A stretch of 64,000 nucleotides of DNA from CBCOTE01 sp965112965 (GTDB lineage: Bacteria; Desulfobacterota; Desulfovibrionia; Desulfovibrionales; Desulfovibrionaceae), in NCBI GenBank assembly GCA_965112965.1, contig CBCOTE010000026.1:1-64000 (forward strand), given 5' to 3'. The notes beneath the pieces were generated by a model. It ran no database searches, was not told where the DNA came from, and saw only the letters and a program-made list of their open reading frames with translations. A program made the position numbers and the translations under genes. The first letter of the stretch is position 1; each line of letters starts with the position of its first letter. Of the stretch, positions 28,903 to 39,317 are shown piece by piece.

Positions 28903-31073
28903 CCTAGGCATATGTGGCATCTTGATACGAAATATAATTTCAGGTATGGAGATTTCAACTGCGCCAGCCTAATCATTTTTTGGTCTTATCGTTGGCGCAA
29001 TAGTGACCGTTGGTAACTGATATCTGTTGCTAAACTTTTGTTCGGTGTTCATCGTGAGCAGTATCGTCTTGGCCAGTCATCTTTTACAGTAGAGTTTAGG
29101 CATAGTTGCAGTGCTGCGTAAGACGTGTTTAAATATTTTGCATGCTCCGTAGGATGCTATTGGTTACCTTTGCGATGATATATTTATATATTTCTCGCCG
29201 TGAGAGTTTATGCATAATTAATGAGAAATTACTGGAAAATTGGCATTACACGTATTTCATGGTCTTATAGGACTCTACAGGGGAGGTTAACTTATGACCG
29301 GATATCCTATAAGTTTTTAAACTACTGCCTGGGGTCCTAGCCCAGTAGGATAGGATTATGCTCTTTTTTGTCCTTAGCGTTGCGCCACACTACAAGCTAG
29401 ACGACAGTTAGTTGGCTTTGGCCAGCATGATCATCATAAAGAGCTTATTTTTTTGTGAACTTTTTTATACTGTAGTCTTTTTTTGTCTTGCTGTCTGTTG
29501 AGTAAAGGCATGGATAGAGCAAGATATGCATCGAGCCCTTAGATTTTTTAATTCAAATTAACATTAAAACTCCCTTTAAATCAGGCAGAACAACAGGCGG
29601 TTGAATATCTATATTTAACCAGTATAACGACATCTGGAGCTAGCGTATTAAAATACTCTATCGGATTAAGCGCTACTTTCATTTACAAATGCGAAAATCT
29701 CAGCTTAATTTTATTTTTTCCGGCTTCCCCCTCAGCTAGTTCTGGCTTGGTCTCGTTAGCTCTAACTGTGGTCCGCCACTACCTGTTGTCCTTGTATCGC
29801 CCTAAGTTAGTCTAGTAGACATTGGACAATTCGGACCATGTTGTTCTTACATTTTCTTTATACGTTCCTAGTTATATCACCCATGGAGCTGGGCATTATG
29901 ATCAAGATTAACTTGTTCAGGAATGATGTCAGCTTTATAAGTTTCCGAGTGGCCATTGGGCTTTAACTTATATCAATCGTTCATTAAGCCTTTAGAGCGA
30001 TCCTAAGAACTTACGGTGGGAGTCGGTCGATCCTTGGATTTGCTTTTCCTAATGATTAGTTGATCCTGGACCTGCGTCGAAAAAAACTGCATGAGGCTCT
30101 AGAGATCTTGGCTGGCCTAAGATATGCCTTGGTCATAGACAAGCCGCGTTTTAGCTAGAATAGCACTATGGTCCTTCTCGGGGCTACGTCAAAGGATTAT
30201 GCCTATGACCGAAATACTGTACTGTTTGTTTAACGATGCTAATGTGGATGGCCGCGTAGCGCCGCCATTTAGTTAAAAATTTCATCATGTCGGGCGTTTT
30301 GATAACTATCGACTCTTGGTTGTCTGGTCCTGGTTGGATATCTTACGGCATAAAAGTTGCTGCAGTACTATTTTTTTTGTAACGACTTATAGACCGGACT
30401 TACTGCTCACTACCGCAGACTTTATATATAGCAATCGGTGAGTGAAATTCTGTTCAAGATTGACTGTTTTGTCAGCGGTCTATCGACCAGCGGTGCTCTG
30501 AATAATGAGTGCATATCATGGCCACAAAGAAAGAAAAAATAAAAAAGAAAAAAGGAACGGTGTACCCAAGCGGATTTTCGTTATACGTTTAAGGCCAGTG
30601 GCTAGTAAAAGACGCCATGGGCAAGACTGCATTTATTGTGGCAACCAAAGTATAGGAATGGGACAGAAAAAAGAATACCTTTCCCTTCTATAAGTAACCT
30701 GACCAAGCCCTCACTGGACCGGCGCTATATCAAGCTGACCGTGTCGGTCAGTTTGATATAGCTGGCTCGCAGCCGGTTTACTCAACCAATCTGTACTTTA
30801 TAACTTGGGTATTTTTTTTCAGCAAGTTGACATTGAGTTCTTAACTGCTGAAGCCAGGGTTGTGCTAAAGGATGGAGTCGTACAACGATTTGGCTAGATC
30901 CTTGGGCGGGCCTAACCGTGGTAAGTATTTATTTCATCGTATGGTCATTAAATGATGCCCTTTATCGGTGCGTACCTTCAATGCGTTGACTCGGGATTGC
31001 CAGGTTCATCAATTGGCTGTATAAATGTCGACGTAGAGAAGAATCATAAAGGGAAGGGCTTAAGGAGATGGAC
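28903..31073. other. Spacer with one strong hairpin and possible remnants
   Basis: No intact gene between yggS and fliN. The plus strand near 29990-30160 reads AILRTYGGSRSILGFAF, then a stop, then DLRRKKLHEALEILAGLRYA in the same frame, which may be an eroded helical protein. A lysine-rich frame at 30505 is low-complexity and unsupported. The hairpin at 30724-30762 is listed separately. Confidence 0.45.
30724..30762. repeat. 18-bp inverted repeat with 3-base loop
   Basis: Arms GCTATATCAAGCTGACCG and CGGTCAGTTTGATATAGC pair over 18 bp with one G-T type mismatch, around the loop TGT. Outer segments ACCGGC (30718-30723) and GCCGGT (30773-30778) are also complementary. No U run follows. Confidence 0.8.
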
Positions 31074-31631
31074 ATGGGTAACGACATTGACCAAGATGGT
31101 TTGACTAAAGAGCGGGCAACAGCATTGGCTGGTAGTGAAGGCGGAGATCGGTTAGGCTTTAACGTCCTGGGGTCAACCGCAATGCCACCCGATAGCGTAG
31201 TTAAACCTAAAGCCGACGTCTTAATTGACGAGTGGGCGGCGGCCTTGGCAAGCGAGGAAGGCGACCGTATTCTTAATGAGAGGAATCAAGAGTTCTATTC
31301 GTATAAGGTCCAGGCCGCTGAATTCGAAGGCTTGATTGATGAAACTAAGGCGCCAGCAGTGGATTCTAGCCGGCATGAGCTTGACTTCATTCTGGATATC
31401 CCTCTAGATGTTTCGGCTGAGCTTGGCCGTACCCGATTGCTCATCAATGAGCTTCTACATCTTGGCCAAGGATCCGTAGTGGAACTCAATAAGCTTATCG
31501 GTGAACCCTTAGAGGTCTATGTTAACGGAAAATTGGTGGCCCGCGGCGAGGCCGTGGTCATCAAAGAAAAATTAGGCGTACGTCTTACTGATATTATCAG
31601 CCCTATCGCGAGGGTAAAGCAGCTTGGTTAG
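31074..31631 (+). CDS. fliN: Flagellar motor switch protein FliN
   Basis: Part of the C-ring (FliG-FliM-FliN) that sets rotation direction and helps flagellar export. The C-terminal 85 residues form the SpoA/SURF domain: LDIPLDVSAELGRTRLLI, then GSVVELNKLIGEPLEVYVNG and RLTDIISP. The N-terminal 95 residues are acidic and not recognisable, as is common in FliN. The start at 31074 has AAGGAG six bases before it; an ATG at 31068 directly abuts that site and is unlikely. No other flagellar gene is visible on either side. It is therefore either a survivor of a dismantled operon or part of a dispersed set. Confidence 0.9.
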   Translation: MGNDIDQDGLTKERATALAGSEGGDRLGFNVLGSTAMPPDSVVKPKADVLIDEWAAALASEEGDRILNERNQEFYSYKVQAAEFEGLIDETKAPAVDSSRHELDFILDIPLDVSAELGRTRLLINELLHLGQGSVVELNKLIGEPLEVYVNGKLVARGEAVVIKEKLGVRLTDIISPIARVKQLG

Positions 31632-33203
31632 TCTGGTGGTCATTCGTTCGGATGTCTGGACCGGTCTAGCTGATGTAGTTGGACGGAGATCAATGCTACG
31701 TCGTCATACCTTAAAATCAAGTTTTGGCTGAGAAGTCATGTTTAGACCACGGATGTCACCTTTTTTTATTTCTGGGCATTATGTATTCTATTTTTTGCCT
31801 AGTTCCAATACTACGGGTTCAAGGCCAAGCTGGAGTTATATGCCGCTAGAAAAAAATAATAGCCGTTGGTCCTAGGGGCAGCGTAAGAATCATGCATGAA
31901 TATGTTTTTTAGCAAGCGGGCGACACTAGACGCCACCGATGTCCGAATTAGTTTGATGGCTGAGGTAGGCCGTTATGGATATATTTTTGGGGCCGCCGTC
32001 AAGAATTAACCACTGAATTGAACATAGCAGGTGTGGTACGGTCATAGTTTTTTTGTCCTTGTCTCTGATTGCAACAAGCACATTTGGTCTCCTATATCAT
32101 ATATTTCGTCTCCACTTTCGTCCTCATGATCGTCCTTCAAGGCCTAACTGTATATACGAGTTATGCATCAATCTAATTAGTAGGCCCATTCTGGACTAGA
32201 TAATTTTACTATACTTCCCGAGTTTTATTTTTGTTTACGGCGTTCTTTATTTTGTGTCTGGCAATTATACTGCTGCTATTTTCTCACGCATACTACTGCC
32301 GTTTTTCATTTTTTATGATCGAACTGAACACTCAGTAGCTGACCTATAATCAGAGCTATCTCTATGACCTGCGTAGATCATGATGTCTGTGGCCAAGTAT
32401 ATTAGTAATGTCGAACTCCTCCAATCTTATCTGCCAGAGGCCGGCCTCATCTCATGGAGGGTGTAGGAAAGTTAGCTTAGCCCTTGTATATCTTGCTCTT
32501 CATGTTTCTACAATATTATTGGCCTTGGCTAATCCAAAAGCAGAGAGGACACACTTGCCCCTTATGTCTGCGAACGGTACAAAATCAGCAACTTGGAGAC
32601 CGATTTTTTTGTTATATTTACCTATATCTTTTTCTTCATCCTGGGCATAGCGCGGATAATATTTTTACTGGCCATTAGTATGATGTTGTTACTGACAAAA
32701 AATGGTCGTCTCTCTTTCTTTCTCGCCATTATTAAAGACCTATCCATAGTGGATGACTTGGGAGCTATTCACTGATTTCTGATCAATAGGTTTATGGTTT
32801 AAAGGGTGCCCAACATATCCATCAATTCACTATAAATTTTTATCCATCAGGTCTGTTGAGCTGGATCTACTATGGCCCGTATATATTTTGATTGGATTAA
32901 CGGTAGGCACAGTTAGTATCGTATAGACGTAGATCGAAATCTAAAAAAAGATCCTATCTTTAATTCTTAAGTCGACCTCCATCGTCGTCGTGATGATTCT
33001 TATTTTGGCTGTTGGATCAAAAAAAGGATGGCCGACGCCTGCCGGAAGTGTTCATTAACAGGTCTAACTGTATTCGGTAAATACCGGCACACTTGCTCAA
33101 ACCACACCAAGGGCTTTAGGTTATTTTTTTAGACAATTTAGCTTCATCGAGCCGTTTATGGCTACGATTCGACCTGCCTGACCGAATTGTTCTGTTTGCC
33201 CTA
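31632..33203. other. Spacer with a possible antiporter remnant
   Basis: No intact gene. The plus strand is rich in T and C around 32040-32350. Hydrophobic broken frames at 32400-32780 end in a motif that resembles NhaA (listed separately). Confidence 0.5.
32480..32775 (+). pseudogene. Possible NhaA-type Na+/H+ antiporter fragment
   Basis: A plus-strand frame from 32593 reads a hydrophobic segment (IFFFILGIARIIFLLA) and then RLSFFLAIIKDLSIVDDLGA before a stop at 32773. The string IVDDLGAI preceded by a leucine-rich helix matches the most conserved part of NhaA (family text: FLLALAIVDDLGA). Only this short stretch is recognisable and the flanks are broken, so it would be a dead fragment. A chance match is possible. 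Confidence 0.35.
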
Positions 33204-33968
33204 TCACCGGCGGAGCTTGATTGGCGTGACTGAAGTGTTCACTACGGCGAACTGCCCTAGCAGTATGGCTCCAGCCTGTGCCATATTTAGTGAATCCAAT
33301 TCCCGAGCCAAGGGAATTGATAGAAATCGGTCGCAACGCTTGGCCACGCCGGGCCGGACACCTGTCTCCTCGCCACCCAAAACTAATACCGCCGGCAGTG
33401 TGAGTTGGGCCACGAATACGTTCTCTCCTTTGTGGCCAATGGTCCCGTAGACTGTAAAACCGAGGTCTGCGGCCTCTCCAAGGACGTTACCTAGATTGGT
33501 CGCCTTGGCGATGGGCAGACGGTCAAGAGTGCCGGCTGCGGCGCGGGCTGCACCTTCACCCAGAGCTGCGCTGTTGTGTTTGGGCAGCAGCAGCCCCCCT
33601 ACCCCAAGGCCATAACAGCTACGGGCTAAGGTACCCAGGTTGCCGGGGTCCTGCACCTGGTCCAAGACCAGCAATAGAGGCAGTGGGGCCTCCAGGACCA
33701 GACGGAAAAGAATTTCTGGCGAAAGAAAACCTGGTGCGTAGATTCTGGCGGCGAAGCCCTGGGTTCCCTTACCGAACATTCTTTCTATACGACCGGCTGA
33801 ACAAATTTGGTAGCGTACTTTGGCCTGACGGCAGAGATCTCTGAGTTCACGCAGATCTGGACCAAGCGTCCCCTCACGCACAAATACACCGTCCACTTGT
33901 TCGGGCCGAGTACGCAATAATTCTAGCACTGGTTTTTTGCCAATCACCATCTCGTGTGAGTTCATCAT
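33204..33968 (-). CDS. rlmB: TrmH/RlmB family rRNA 2'-O-methyltransferase
   Basis: SPOUT-fold enzyme that uses SAM to methylate the 2'-OH of G2251 in 23S rRNA (RlmB) or a related site. The N-terminal substrate-binding domain starts VIGKKPVLELLRTRPEQVD. The catalytic domain shows motif 1 DQVQDPGNLGTLARSC, the middle VLVLGGEETGV, and motif 3 IPLARELDSLNMAQAGAILL, which form the knot that binds SAM. Length 254 from the ATG pair at 33968/33965. A GGGAG site lies about ten bases before them; the longer frame upstream has none. The assignment to RlmB rather than another TrmH-type enzyme rests on overall shape. It is divergent from the lytic transglycosylase gene. Confidence 0.88.
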   Translation of the reverse strand: MMNSHEMVIGKKPVLELLRTRPEQVDGVFVREGTLGPDLRELRDLCRQAKVRYQICSAGRIERMFGKGTQGFAARIYAPGFLSPEILFRLVLEAPLPLLLVLDQVQDPGNLGTLARSCYGLGVGGLLLPKHNSAALGEGAARAAAGTLDRLPIAKATNLGNVLGEAADLGFTVYGTIGHKGENVFVAQLTLPAVLVLGGEETGVRPGVAKRCDRFLSIPLARELDSLNMAQAGAILLGQFAVVNTSVTPIKLRR

Positions 33969-34116
33969 TTTTTTTTCGCTCCCATGTCTACTAGGTTTCT
34001 GTATGAAAAAAAGTAACCTGGCATGCAAGTTGAATGATTTATTTACAACTGACTATACGTCATTTTGTTGGCGTGCCTACTTTCGGGCACTAACAATCCC
34101 GTTATTAGAGTTGCTT

Positions 34117-35844
34117 ATGCCTCGAACTAGATCCAAATTCCGATCGTCTATTAGCGTCTACCGGGCATTATGCTATATAGCAATTTACTGTCTGATGCTT
34201 TCTGCCTGCGTTCCAAAAAACGGCCCCAATGAGCCTATTGGCAAAAGAGCCTTCAGTATCCGCGTACCTTTGGATCAAAAGTTGCATCGAGCTTTAGAGC
34301 TCTCGGATACAGAGTCGATGGTTCTGACGCCTCAGGAAAGAGTTGCTCTAGACACTAGCTTACGCATTCCCCACCGGAAGGACGCCGCGGCTCGGATGGC
34401 CATAAAGGCGCAGTTGATCTATTTTACTCGCACTATTCCGGACGTAGTCCGATGCTGGCTGGAGCGCTCCGGGCAGCATATCCTCTATGTTCAGCACGTC
34501 TTTCGCGAGCGCAGCCTACCCGAAGAATTAGCCTGTCTTGCCTTCATAGAGAGTGGTTATAACATTAAGGCCGTGTCCCGTTCAGGCGCGGCTGGACTAT
34601 GGCAGTTTATGCCCTTTACTGGCCAGCAGTATGGTCTGGCCGTAGATTCTTCGATCGATGAGCGTTTCGACGTCTATCGTTCTACTCAGGCTGCGGCCGA
34701 CTACTTAATTAAGCTCTACCGTCATTTTAACGACTGGACCCTGGTGTTGGCTGCTTATAATGCTGGAGAAGGCAAAGTTAGTCGGGCCATAGCCATGACT
34801 GGCAGTCGCGAGTTCTTTCACTTGGCGGAGAATAATGACTACGTGGATTCTGAAAATCAACTCAAAGAGGAGACGTTACAATATGTGCCGCGTTTCCTAG
34901 CCATGGCTAAGCTTGTACGTAATTTAGACCGCTTAGGCTTCCCTGCCATCCGACCTTGTAATCAAACGGAGTTCCAGCAACTAGTCTTACGGACGAACAC
35001 AGATCTGCGTGGCTTGGCTAAGGCCTGCGGGCTGGACTGGAAGGAATTTAGGCAGATGAACCCTTCCTTAATAGGTGATATGAGTCCACCCAACCGCAGC
35101 ACATCAATCATCCTGCCCGTCCGTGTTGTGGCCGTGGCCCAGAAGTTTTTATCCCGTCCGTCAGCTAATTTAGATACTCTCGTGCACGTGGTTCAGGCCA
35201 GAGATATGGCGAATCTGACTCGGCGTTACCAGGCGAGACCTCGTGAAATCCGTAATATAAATAATAGTAACGTTAATTGTACGCACAGTGGTCAAAAAAA
35301 TATTATTCAGCAGACGCAGAATTCTACCTATGTCGCTGTGCAAAAATCTGAACCACAACATGATCCGTATGTCTTATCGCAATCCCGTTATACCCCACAA
35401 TCGACCAGCGCTATGCAGTCCCGATTCTCTAGCATTAGCAATGTTAAAAATTCGTACCCAGACAAAAAACAAGCTCAAGCCCTTCTTGCTGTCGAAGAAC
35501 TTGGTGACCTGAGGGCTTCACACGCCTTATCTTTAGCCAACCTCCGGCCCGACGCCAAGGCACCCGGTGCAAACGTCCAGAAAGGCTTGGTTGTCCTGCC
35601 GGCCCAGGCTCGCGTCGGTACAATCTTTTTGACCTATCAGGTACAAAATGGGGATACTATTTGGAGCATTGCTCGACAATTCTTAGTCTCCCCGTATGAT
35701 CTCATGCAATGGAACGGCCGAAATGATTGTCAGATACTTAAGCCTGGAGACCTGATCAGGCTGACGTTGCCCGGCCGACAGGTCAGCCTGAATAAGGAAT
35801 ATGACAGCTCCCACAAGAGGACTACGGAATATAATGCGGATTAG
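34117..35844 (+). CDS. Membrane-bound lytic transglycosylase, MltD-like lipoprotein with LysM
   Basis: Cleaves the MurNAc-GlcNAc bond of murein to give anhydro-muropeptides. From the ATG at 34117 the product has a basic n-region, a hydrophobic core and the lipobox MLSAC, so it should be a lipoprotein. The SLT domain (about residues 130-260) has the catalytic glutamate in LACLAFIESGYN, followed by AAGLWQFMPFTGQQYGL and LAAYNAGEGKV. A weak LysM-like repeat follows (VHVVQARDMANL), then a low-complexity linker rich in Ser, Gln and Asn, and a clear C-terminal LysM (VQNGDTIWSIARQFLVSP). The linker uses A/T-rich codons unlike the domains and may be under weak selection. No strong ribosome site is seen; the frame stays open upstream to 33937. 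Confidence 0.9.
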   Translation: MPRTRSKFRSSISVYRALCYIAIYCLMLSACVPKNGPNEPIGKRAFSIRVPLDQKLHRALELSDTESMVLTPQERVALDTSLRIPHRKDAAARMAIKAQLIYFTRTIPDVVRCWLERSGQHILYVQHVFRERSLPEELACLAFIESGYNIKAVSRSGAAGLWQFMPFTGQQYGLAVDSSIDERFDVYRSTQAAADYLIKLYRHFNDWTLVLAAYNAGEGKVSRAIAMTGSREFFHLAENNDYVDSENQLKEETLQYVPRFLAMAKLVRNLDRLGFPAIRPCNQTEFQQLVLRTNTDLRGLAKACGLDWKEFRQMNPSLIGDMSPPNRSTSIILPVRVVAVAQKFLSRPSANLDTLVHVVQARDMANLTRRYQARPREIRNINNSNVNCTHSGQKNIIQQTQNSTYVAVQKSEPQHDPYVLSQSRYTPQSTSAMQSRFSSISNVKNSYPDKKQAQALLAVEELGDLRASHALSLANLRPDAKAPGANVQKGLVVLPAQARVGTIFLTYQVQNGDTIWSIARQFLVSPYDLMQWNGRNDCQILKPGDLIRLTLPGRQVSLNKEYDSSHKRTTEYNAD

Positions 35845-36711
35845 TTGAGTAATCCTGGTTGGAGGATAGCTAAGTTGGTCAAGAGGTCAAAGCTACGGTC
35901 GACCCAGCGTTGGCTGTATGGCGCCGGGGGTCTTACGAGCATCTCCAGGCCATGAGTTATGATGCATAGTTATCTCCTTGGCATTAGCTAATAAGATTTT
36001 TTGCTGTGCTTGTTTATCGGTTGTAAGCCATCATGCTCGGGGCCCAGATCATGTTAGGGCTTGGGCACATTGGCCATCTCTGGCTTGGCTATGTTGAACG
36101 ACATGGTGTTTACCATATAATCGACATGAGCCCAAATTCTAATACAATGGCCGCGGCGTGTTTATTTTACTGGTTGGTTGCCACGACCGCGGTGCGGGTA
36201 CGTTTAGTTTTAGGTTTATTTTATAGCTCGAGTTGTACCGCCAATTTTAAAAAAAAGTGCTTGCCGAAGCTACGTCCCGCGATTGTATAAATATTATAAA
36301 TCTGGACAAGTCTGTATTATTACTGATGAACTGGCCGGATTCTTAGAATAGCCGTATTCGTACTCTACCCCGTGCCTACGGGGTGATCTTATTGAGCTGC
36401 AGTAGTATATCTCTCTTGTGTATGGTGGTTACGCTGATGCTGGTGATGCGCAGAATCCGGACGGCCCATATGAAGCTTATAGCATTTTGAACGGTATAGA
36501 CTAAGTAGTCAGTATTTTCTTTCTGAAAAATGCCTTGTAGATTATATGCAATACAATTGATAATTGCAAAGATCCGAGCGAGTGCATTTTGGTATGGGAG
36601 GCAGTTCATAAATTTAGTTATAGACCGGGGCTATGATGGGTAGTTGTTTTTGTTACTGGACATAGAGGCGTTCTGGAGACATGTTGCTCACCAAAAAAAA
36701 GCGCCCATTCG
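35845..36711. other. Spacer without gene; GC-rich hairpin
   Basis: No supported gene. A 7-bp hairpin ACCCCGT / ACGGGGT with a 4-base loop lies at 36367-36384, about 330 bases past the korC stop; no U run follows it on either strand. A plus-strand frame from 36033 has no motif. Confidence 0.5.
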
Positions 36712-37293
36712 TTACTCGCCTAATGTATTGTTCTTCAGCACATGGCCGGCTCCGGCGGATAGAGCTTCGGCATTCTTTGGAATTATATTTGCGTAGTTGG
36801 ACGAGATGACGTTGGGCAAGGCCTGCTGCACTGTCTCTAATGGTAAGATGCCGGTGGCGGCTATGTAGGCACCAAGAGCGACCATGTTGGCCATGCGCGC
36901 ATTACCTAGTTTGTCCGCGATTTCGTTGCAGGGGATAGCAAAGGTACTGATGCGGTTAGTTTCGGCCAGAGTCGGTTCTATAAGTGAGGCGTTGAGTATT
37001 TGTATTCCGCCGTCACGCAGGCGTGGCTGAAATTTATCTAAGGAAGGCCGGTTCATTATGATTAAGCTTAAAGGTTGCTTAATAATGGGTGAGCCGATAT
37101 CCTCGGATGAGATGACTACGGTACAGTTGGCCGTCCCTCCGCGCATCTCAGGGCCATATATAGGCATGTAGGTTACGTGAAAGCCTTGCTCCATACAGGC
37201 GTAGGCCAGAAGATTTCCGATAAGCATGATTCCCTGGCCGCCAAAGCCGGAGATAATGACATTTTGGTGCATTATGTTTTGGTAACCATTCAT
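36712..37293 (-). CDS. korC: 2-oxoacid:ferredoxin oxidoreductase, gamma subunit
   Basis: Gamma subunit of the CoA-dependent 2-oxoglutarate (or related 2-oxoacid) ferredoxin oxidoreductase, which interconverts the 2-oxoacid with acyl-CoA, CO2 and reduced ferredoxin. The 193-residue protein has the family opening ISGFGGQGIMLIGNLLA, the MRGGTANCTVVIS segment and the LGNARMANMVALGAYIA block. Its ATG overlaps the korB stop (ATGA), so translation is coupled. It is the last gene of the korDABC operon on the minus strand. Confidence 0.93.
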   Translation of the reverse strand: MNGYQNIMHQNVIISGFGGQGIMLIGNLLAYACMEQGFHVTYMPIYGPEMRGGTANCTVVISSEDIGSPIIKQPLSLIIMNRPSLDKFQPRLRDGGIQILNASLIEPTLAETNRISTFAIPCNEIADKLGNARMANMVALGAYIAATGILPLETVQQALPNVISSNYANIIPKNAEALSAGAGHVLKNNTLGE

Positions 37294-38126
37294 GTATTTT
37301 TTAGAATATTTATGTCGGCTGTAGGATAGTTTTTAAACGCACCTAGGGGGAAGTATGGAATCATTTCCTTGGCGATGCGTTGGTTGGCCGCCAGTGGAGA
37401 CATATGCCAGTTAGTGGGGCAAGCGGCCAGGATTTCTACAAAGCCTAAACCTACTCCCTCTATCTGTACTTGGAAGGCTTTAGTAATGGCTTTTTTAGCT
37501 GCTACCAGATGTTTAATATTGTCTACGGCCACTCTTGCAGCATAGGCCACCCCGGCCAGCCTGGCCATAATTTCGGCTATGCGGAAGGGCATGCCATCTC
37601 GGGAGGCGTCGCGGCCCAAGGGCGAAGTTGTGGTCTTCTGGCCGATAAGGGTAGTGGGTGCCATCTGGCCACCGGTCATGCCGTAGACCGTATTGTTGAC
37701 AAAGACTACACTGATACGTTCACCGCGGTTGGCGCAATGCATGATTTCGGCTATGCCTATGGAAGCCAAGTCACCGTCGCCTTGATAGGTGAATACAAAG
37801 GTGTCCGGTCGGGCGCGTTTTACGCCTGTGGCCACCGCTGGCGCGCGGCCGTGCGGTGCCTCTACTGTGTCTAGTTGCAGATAGTTGTATAGGAATACAG
37901 AGCAGCCGATGGCGCTTACAGCGATAGTGCGGTCCGCAATGTCCAGGTCGTTAAGGCAATCGGCTACTAGACGGTGTATGATGCCGTGGTGGCAGCCGGG
38001 GCAGTAATGGGTAGTCCGATCAGCTAGTATGTGGGGTAGGCAGAAAACTTCTTTTTCTTTAATAACAGTTGTATCTAAGGCAGCAACAGTTTTGTCTTCC
38101 GTGGCAGTGCGGGTGGCAAGGCTCAT
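37290..38126 (-). CDS. korB: 2-oxoacid:ferredoxin oxidoreductase, beta subunit
   Basis: TPP-binding catalytic subunit. The N-terminal CPGCHHGIIHRL motif, the IGCSVF segment and the TPP-Mg motif GDGDLASIGIAEIMH ending in VNNTVYGMTGGQ are complete. The substrate-determining region APTTLIGQKTTTSPLGRD is the form usual for 2-oxoglutarate enzymes, though substrate choice cannot be proven here. Length 278 residues. Start and stop both overlap neighbouring genes by four bases (ATGA), as expected of a tightly coupled complex. No damage visible. Confidence 0.94.
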   Translation of the reverse strand: MSLATRTATEDKTVAALDTTVIKEKEVFCLPHILADRTTHYCPGCHHGIIHRLVADCLNDLDIADRTIAVSAIGCSVFLYNYLQLDTVEAPHGRAPAVATGVKRARPDTFVFTYQGDGDLASIGIAEIMHCANRGERISVVFVNNTVYGMTGGQMAPTTLIGQKTTTSPLGRDASRDGMPFRIAEIMARLAGVAYAARVAVDNIKHLVAAKKAITKAFQVQIEGVGLGFVEILAACPTNWHMSPLAANQRIAKEMIPYFPLGAFKNYPTADINILKNT

Positions 38127-39268
38127 ATAGCTCTCTTCAGGCTTTTGAGAATTGGTTCTTCGAAATCGTCCGAACTGGGTAAATCGCCGGGGTAGGCTCC
38201 AAAGAAGTCTGAGTCGGCTAAGCCGCGGACGGCCAGACGTACATCTTCGACCATTTGGCCGGTGTTATGCTCGATAGTTATGAAGTGTTTGCCCTGGTCT
38301 GCTAAGTCACGCAGGAGCCCAGATGGGAATGGGAATAGAGTGATAGGCCGGACCAGGCCAACCTTATGGCCATTCCGACGCAGTGTGCGAACGGTGCTTT
38401 TGGCAATACGACCAATAGAACCGTAGGCTACGACTACCAGTTCGGCATCAGTAGTTTCGAAGATGTCAGCGCGTACTTCAGCCTGCATGGCACGATATTT
38501 ATTTTGCAGGTGCCTGTTATGGTTGGCTAGGAGATTTTCTTCCAAAAATAGGGACTTAAGAATGCGAGGCGGTCGCCCTACGGCGCCCTCCAGCCGCCAG
38601 GCTGCCCCTTGTTTCAGGTCCACATAGTCGGATGTCCAGGCCGTAATGGGTTCTTTCATCTGTCCAAGGATAGCATCGCCTAGAACCATGACCGGATTGC
38701 GGTATTTATAGGCTAGGTTAAAAGCTTCGACTATAAAATCATATGCCTCTTGGCAGGTGGCTGGGGCTAGGACGAGCAAATGATAATCGCCGTGTCCACC
38801 GCCTTTGACTGACTGGAAGTAGTCTCCTTGAGCCGGACCGATGTCCCCCAGACCTGGTCCGCCTCGGTTTATGTTCACTATCACACCGGGGATTTCGCTG
38901 CTGGCCATGTATGAGAATGCTTCCTGCATGAGGGAGATGCCCGGGGAAGACGACGAAGTGAAGGCGCGGATACCGCAGGCTGCAGCCCCGAGGAGCATAT
39001 TGGCTGAGGCTATCTCGCTCTCGGCCTGGACGAACTCGCCCCCTGCCATGGGCAGGTGTCTGGAAAGGAACTCGGGAATGTCGTTCTGCGGGGTTATGGG
39101 ATAGCCAAAGTAGCATCTGGCTTTAGCTGTCAGGGCACCCATGGCTATGGCTTCATTTCCCTTTACGAACATGCTTTTGCCTTGTCTGGCCGGAGTGGTC
39201 TTCAGTGATAAGGTCGTACGTTTTGTTGTTGGATTTCTGTTCATTCTATCCGTAGTTTTGGTTGCCAT
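38123..39268 (-). CDS. korA: 2-oxoacid:ferredoxin oxidoreductase, alpha subunit
   Basis: Large subunit that carries the pyrimidine-binding half of the TPP site. Conserved segments: KGNEAIAMGAL, YFGYPITPQNDIPEFL, the glutamate-bearing EFVQAESEIASANM, TSSSSPGISLMQEA and NINRGGPGLGDIGPAQGDYF. The C-terminal part (VVVAYGSIGRIAK) is the domain II region of the family. The start is uncertain. The longest frame begins at 39268 without a ribosome site; the ATG at 39172 follows AAGGC and would give the usual short N-terminus (MFVKGNEAIA), so residues 1-32 may not be translated. 49 bases separate it from korD. Confidence 0.93.
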   Translation of the reverse strand: MATKTTDRMNRNPTTKRTTLSLKTTPARQGKSMFVKGNEAIAMGALTAKARCYFGYPITPQNDIPEFLSRHLPMAGGEFVQAESEIASANMLLGAAACGIRAFTSSSSPGISLMQEAFSYMASSEIPGVIVNINRGGPGLGDIGPAQGDYFQSVKGGGHGDYHLLVLAPATCQEAYDFIVEAFNLAYKYRNPVMVLGDAILGQMKEPITAWTSDYVDLKQGAAWRLEGAVGRPPRILKSLFLEENLLANHNRHLQNKYRAMQAEVRADIFETTDAELVVVAYGSIGRIAKSTVRTLRRNGHKVGLVRPITLFPFPSGLLRDLADQGKHFITIEHNTGQMVEDVRLAVRGLADSDFFGAYPGDLPSSDDFEEPILKSLKRAI

Positions 39269-39317
39269 AAACTATTTTTATTTGGCCTAAATATCCCTGA
39301 TCATTTTTTAGTTTTTT

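Noticed and set aside
31806..31830. GTTCAAGGC, similar to a tRNA T loop
   Set aside because: The flanking five bases do not pair, and no acceptor or anticodon stem surrounds it. Other T-loop-like strings (13754, 58790, 63447) fail the same test.
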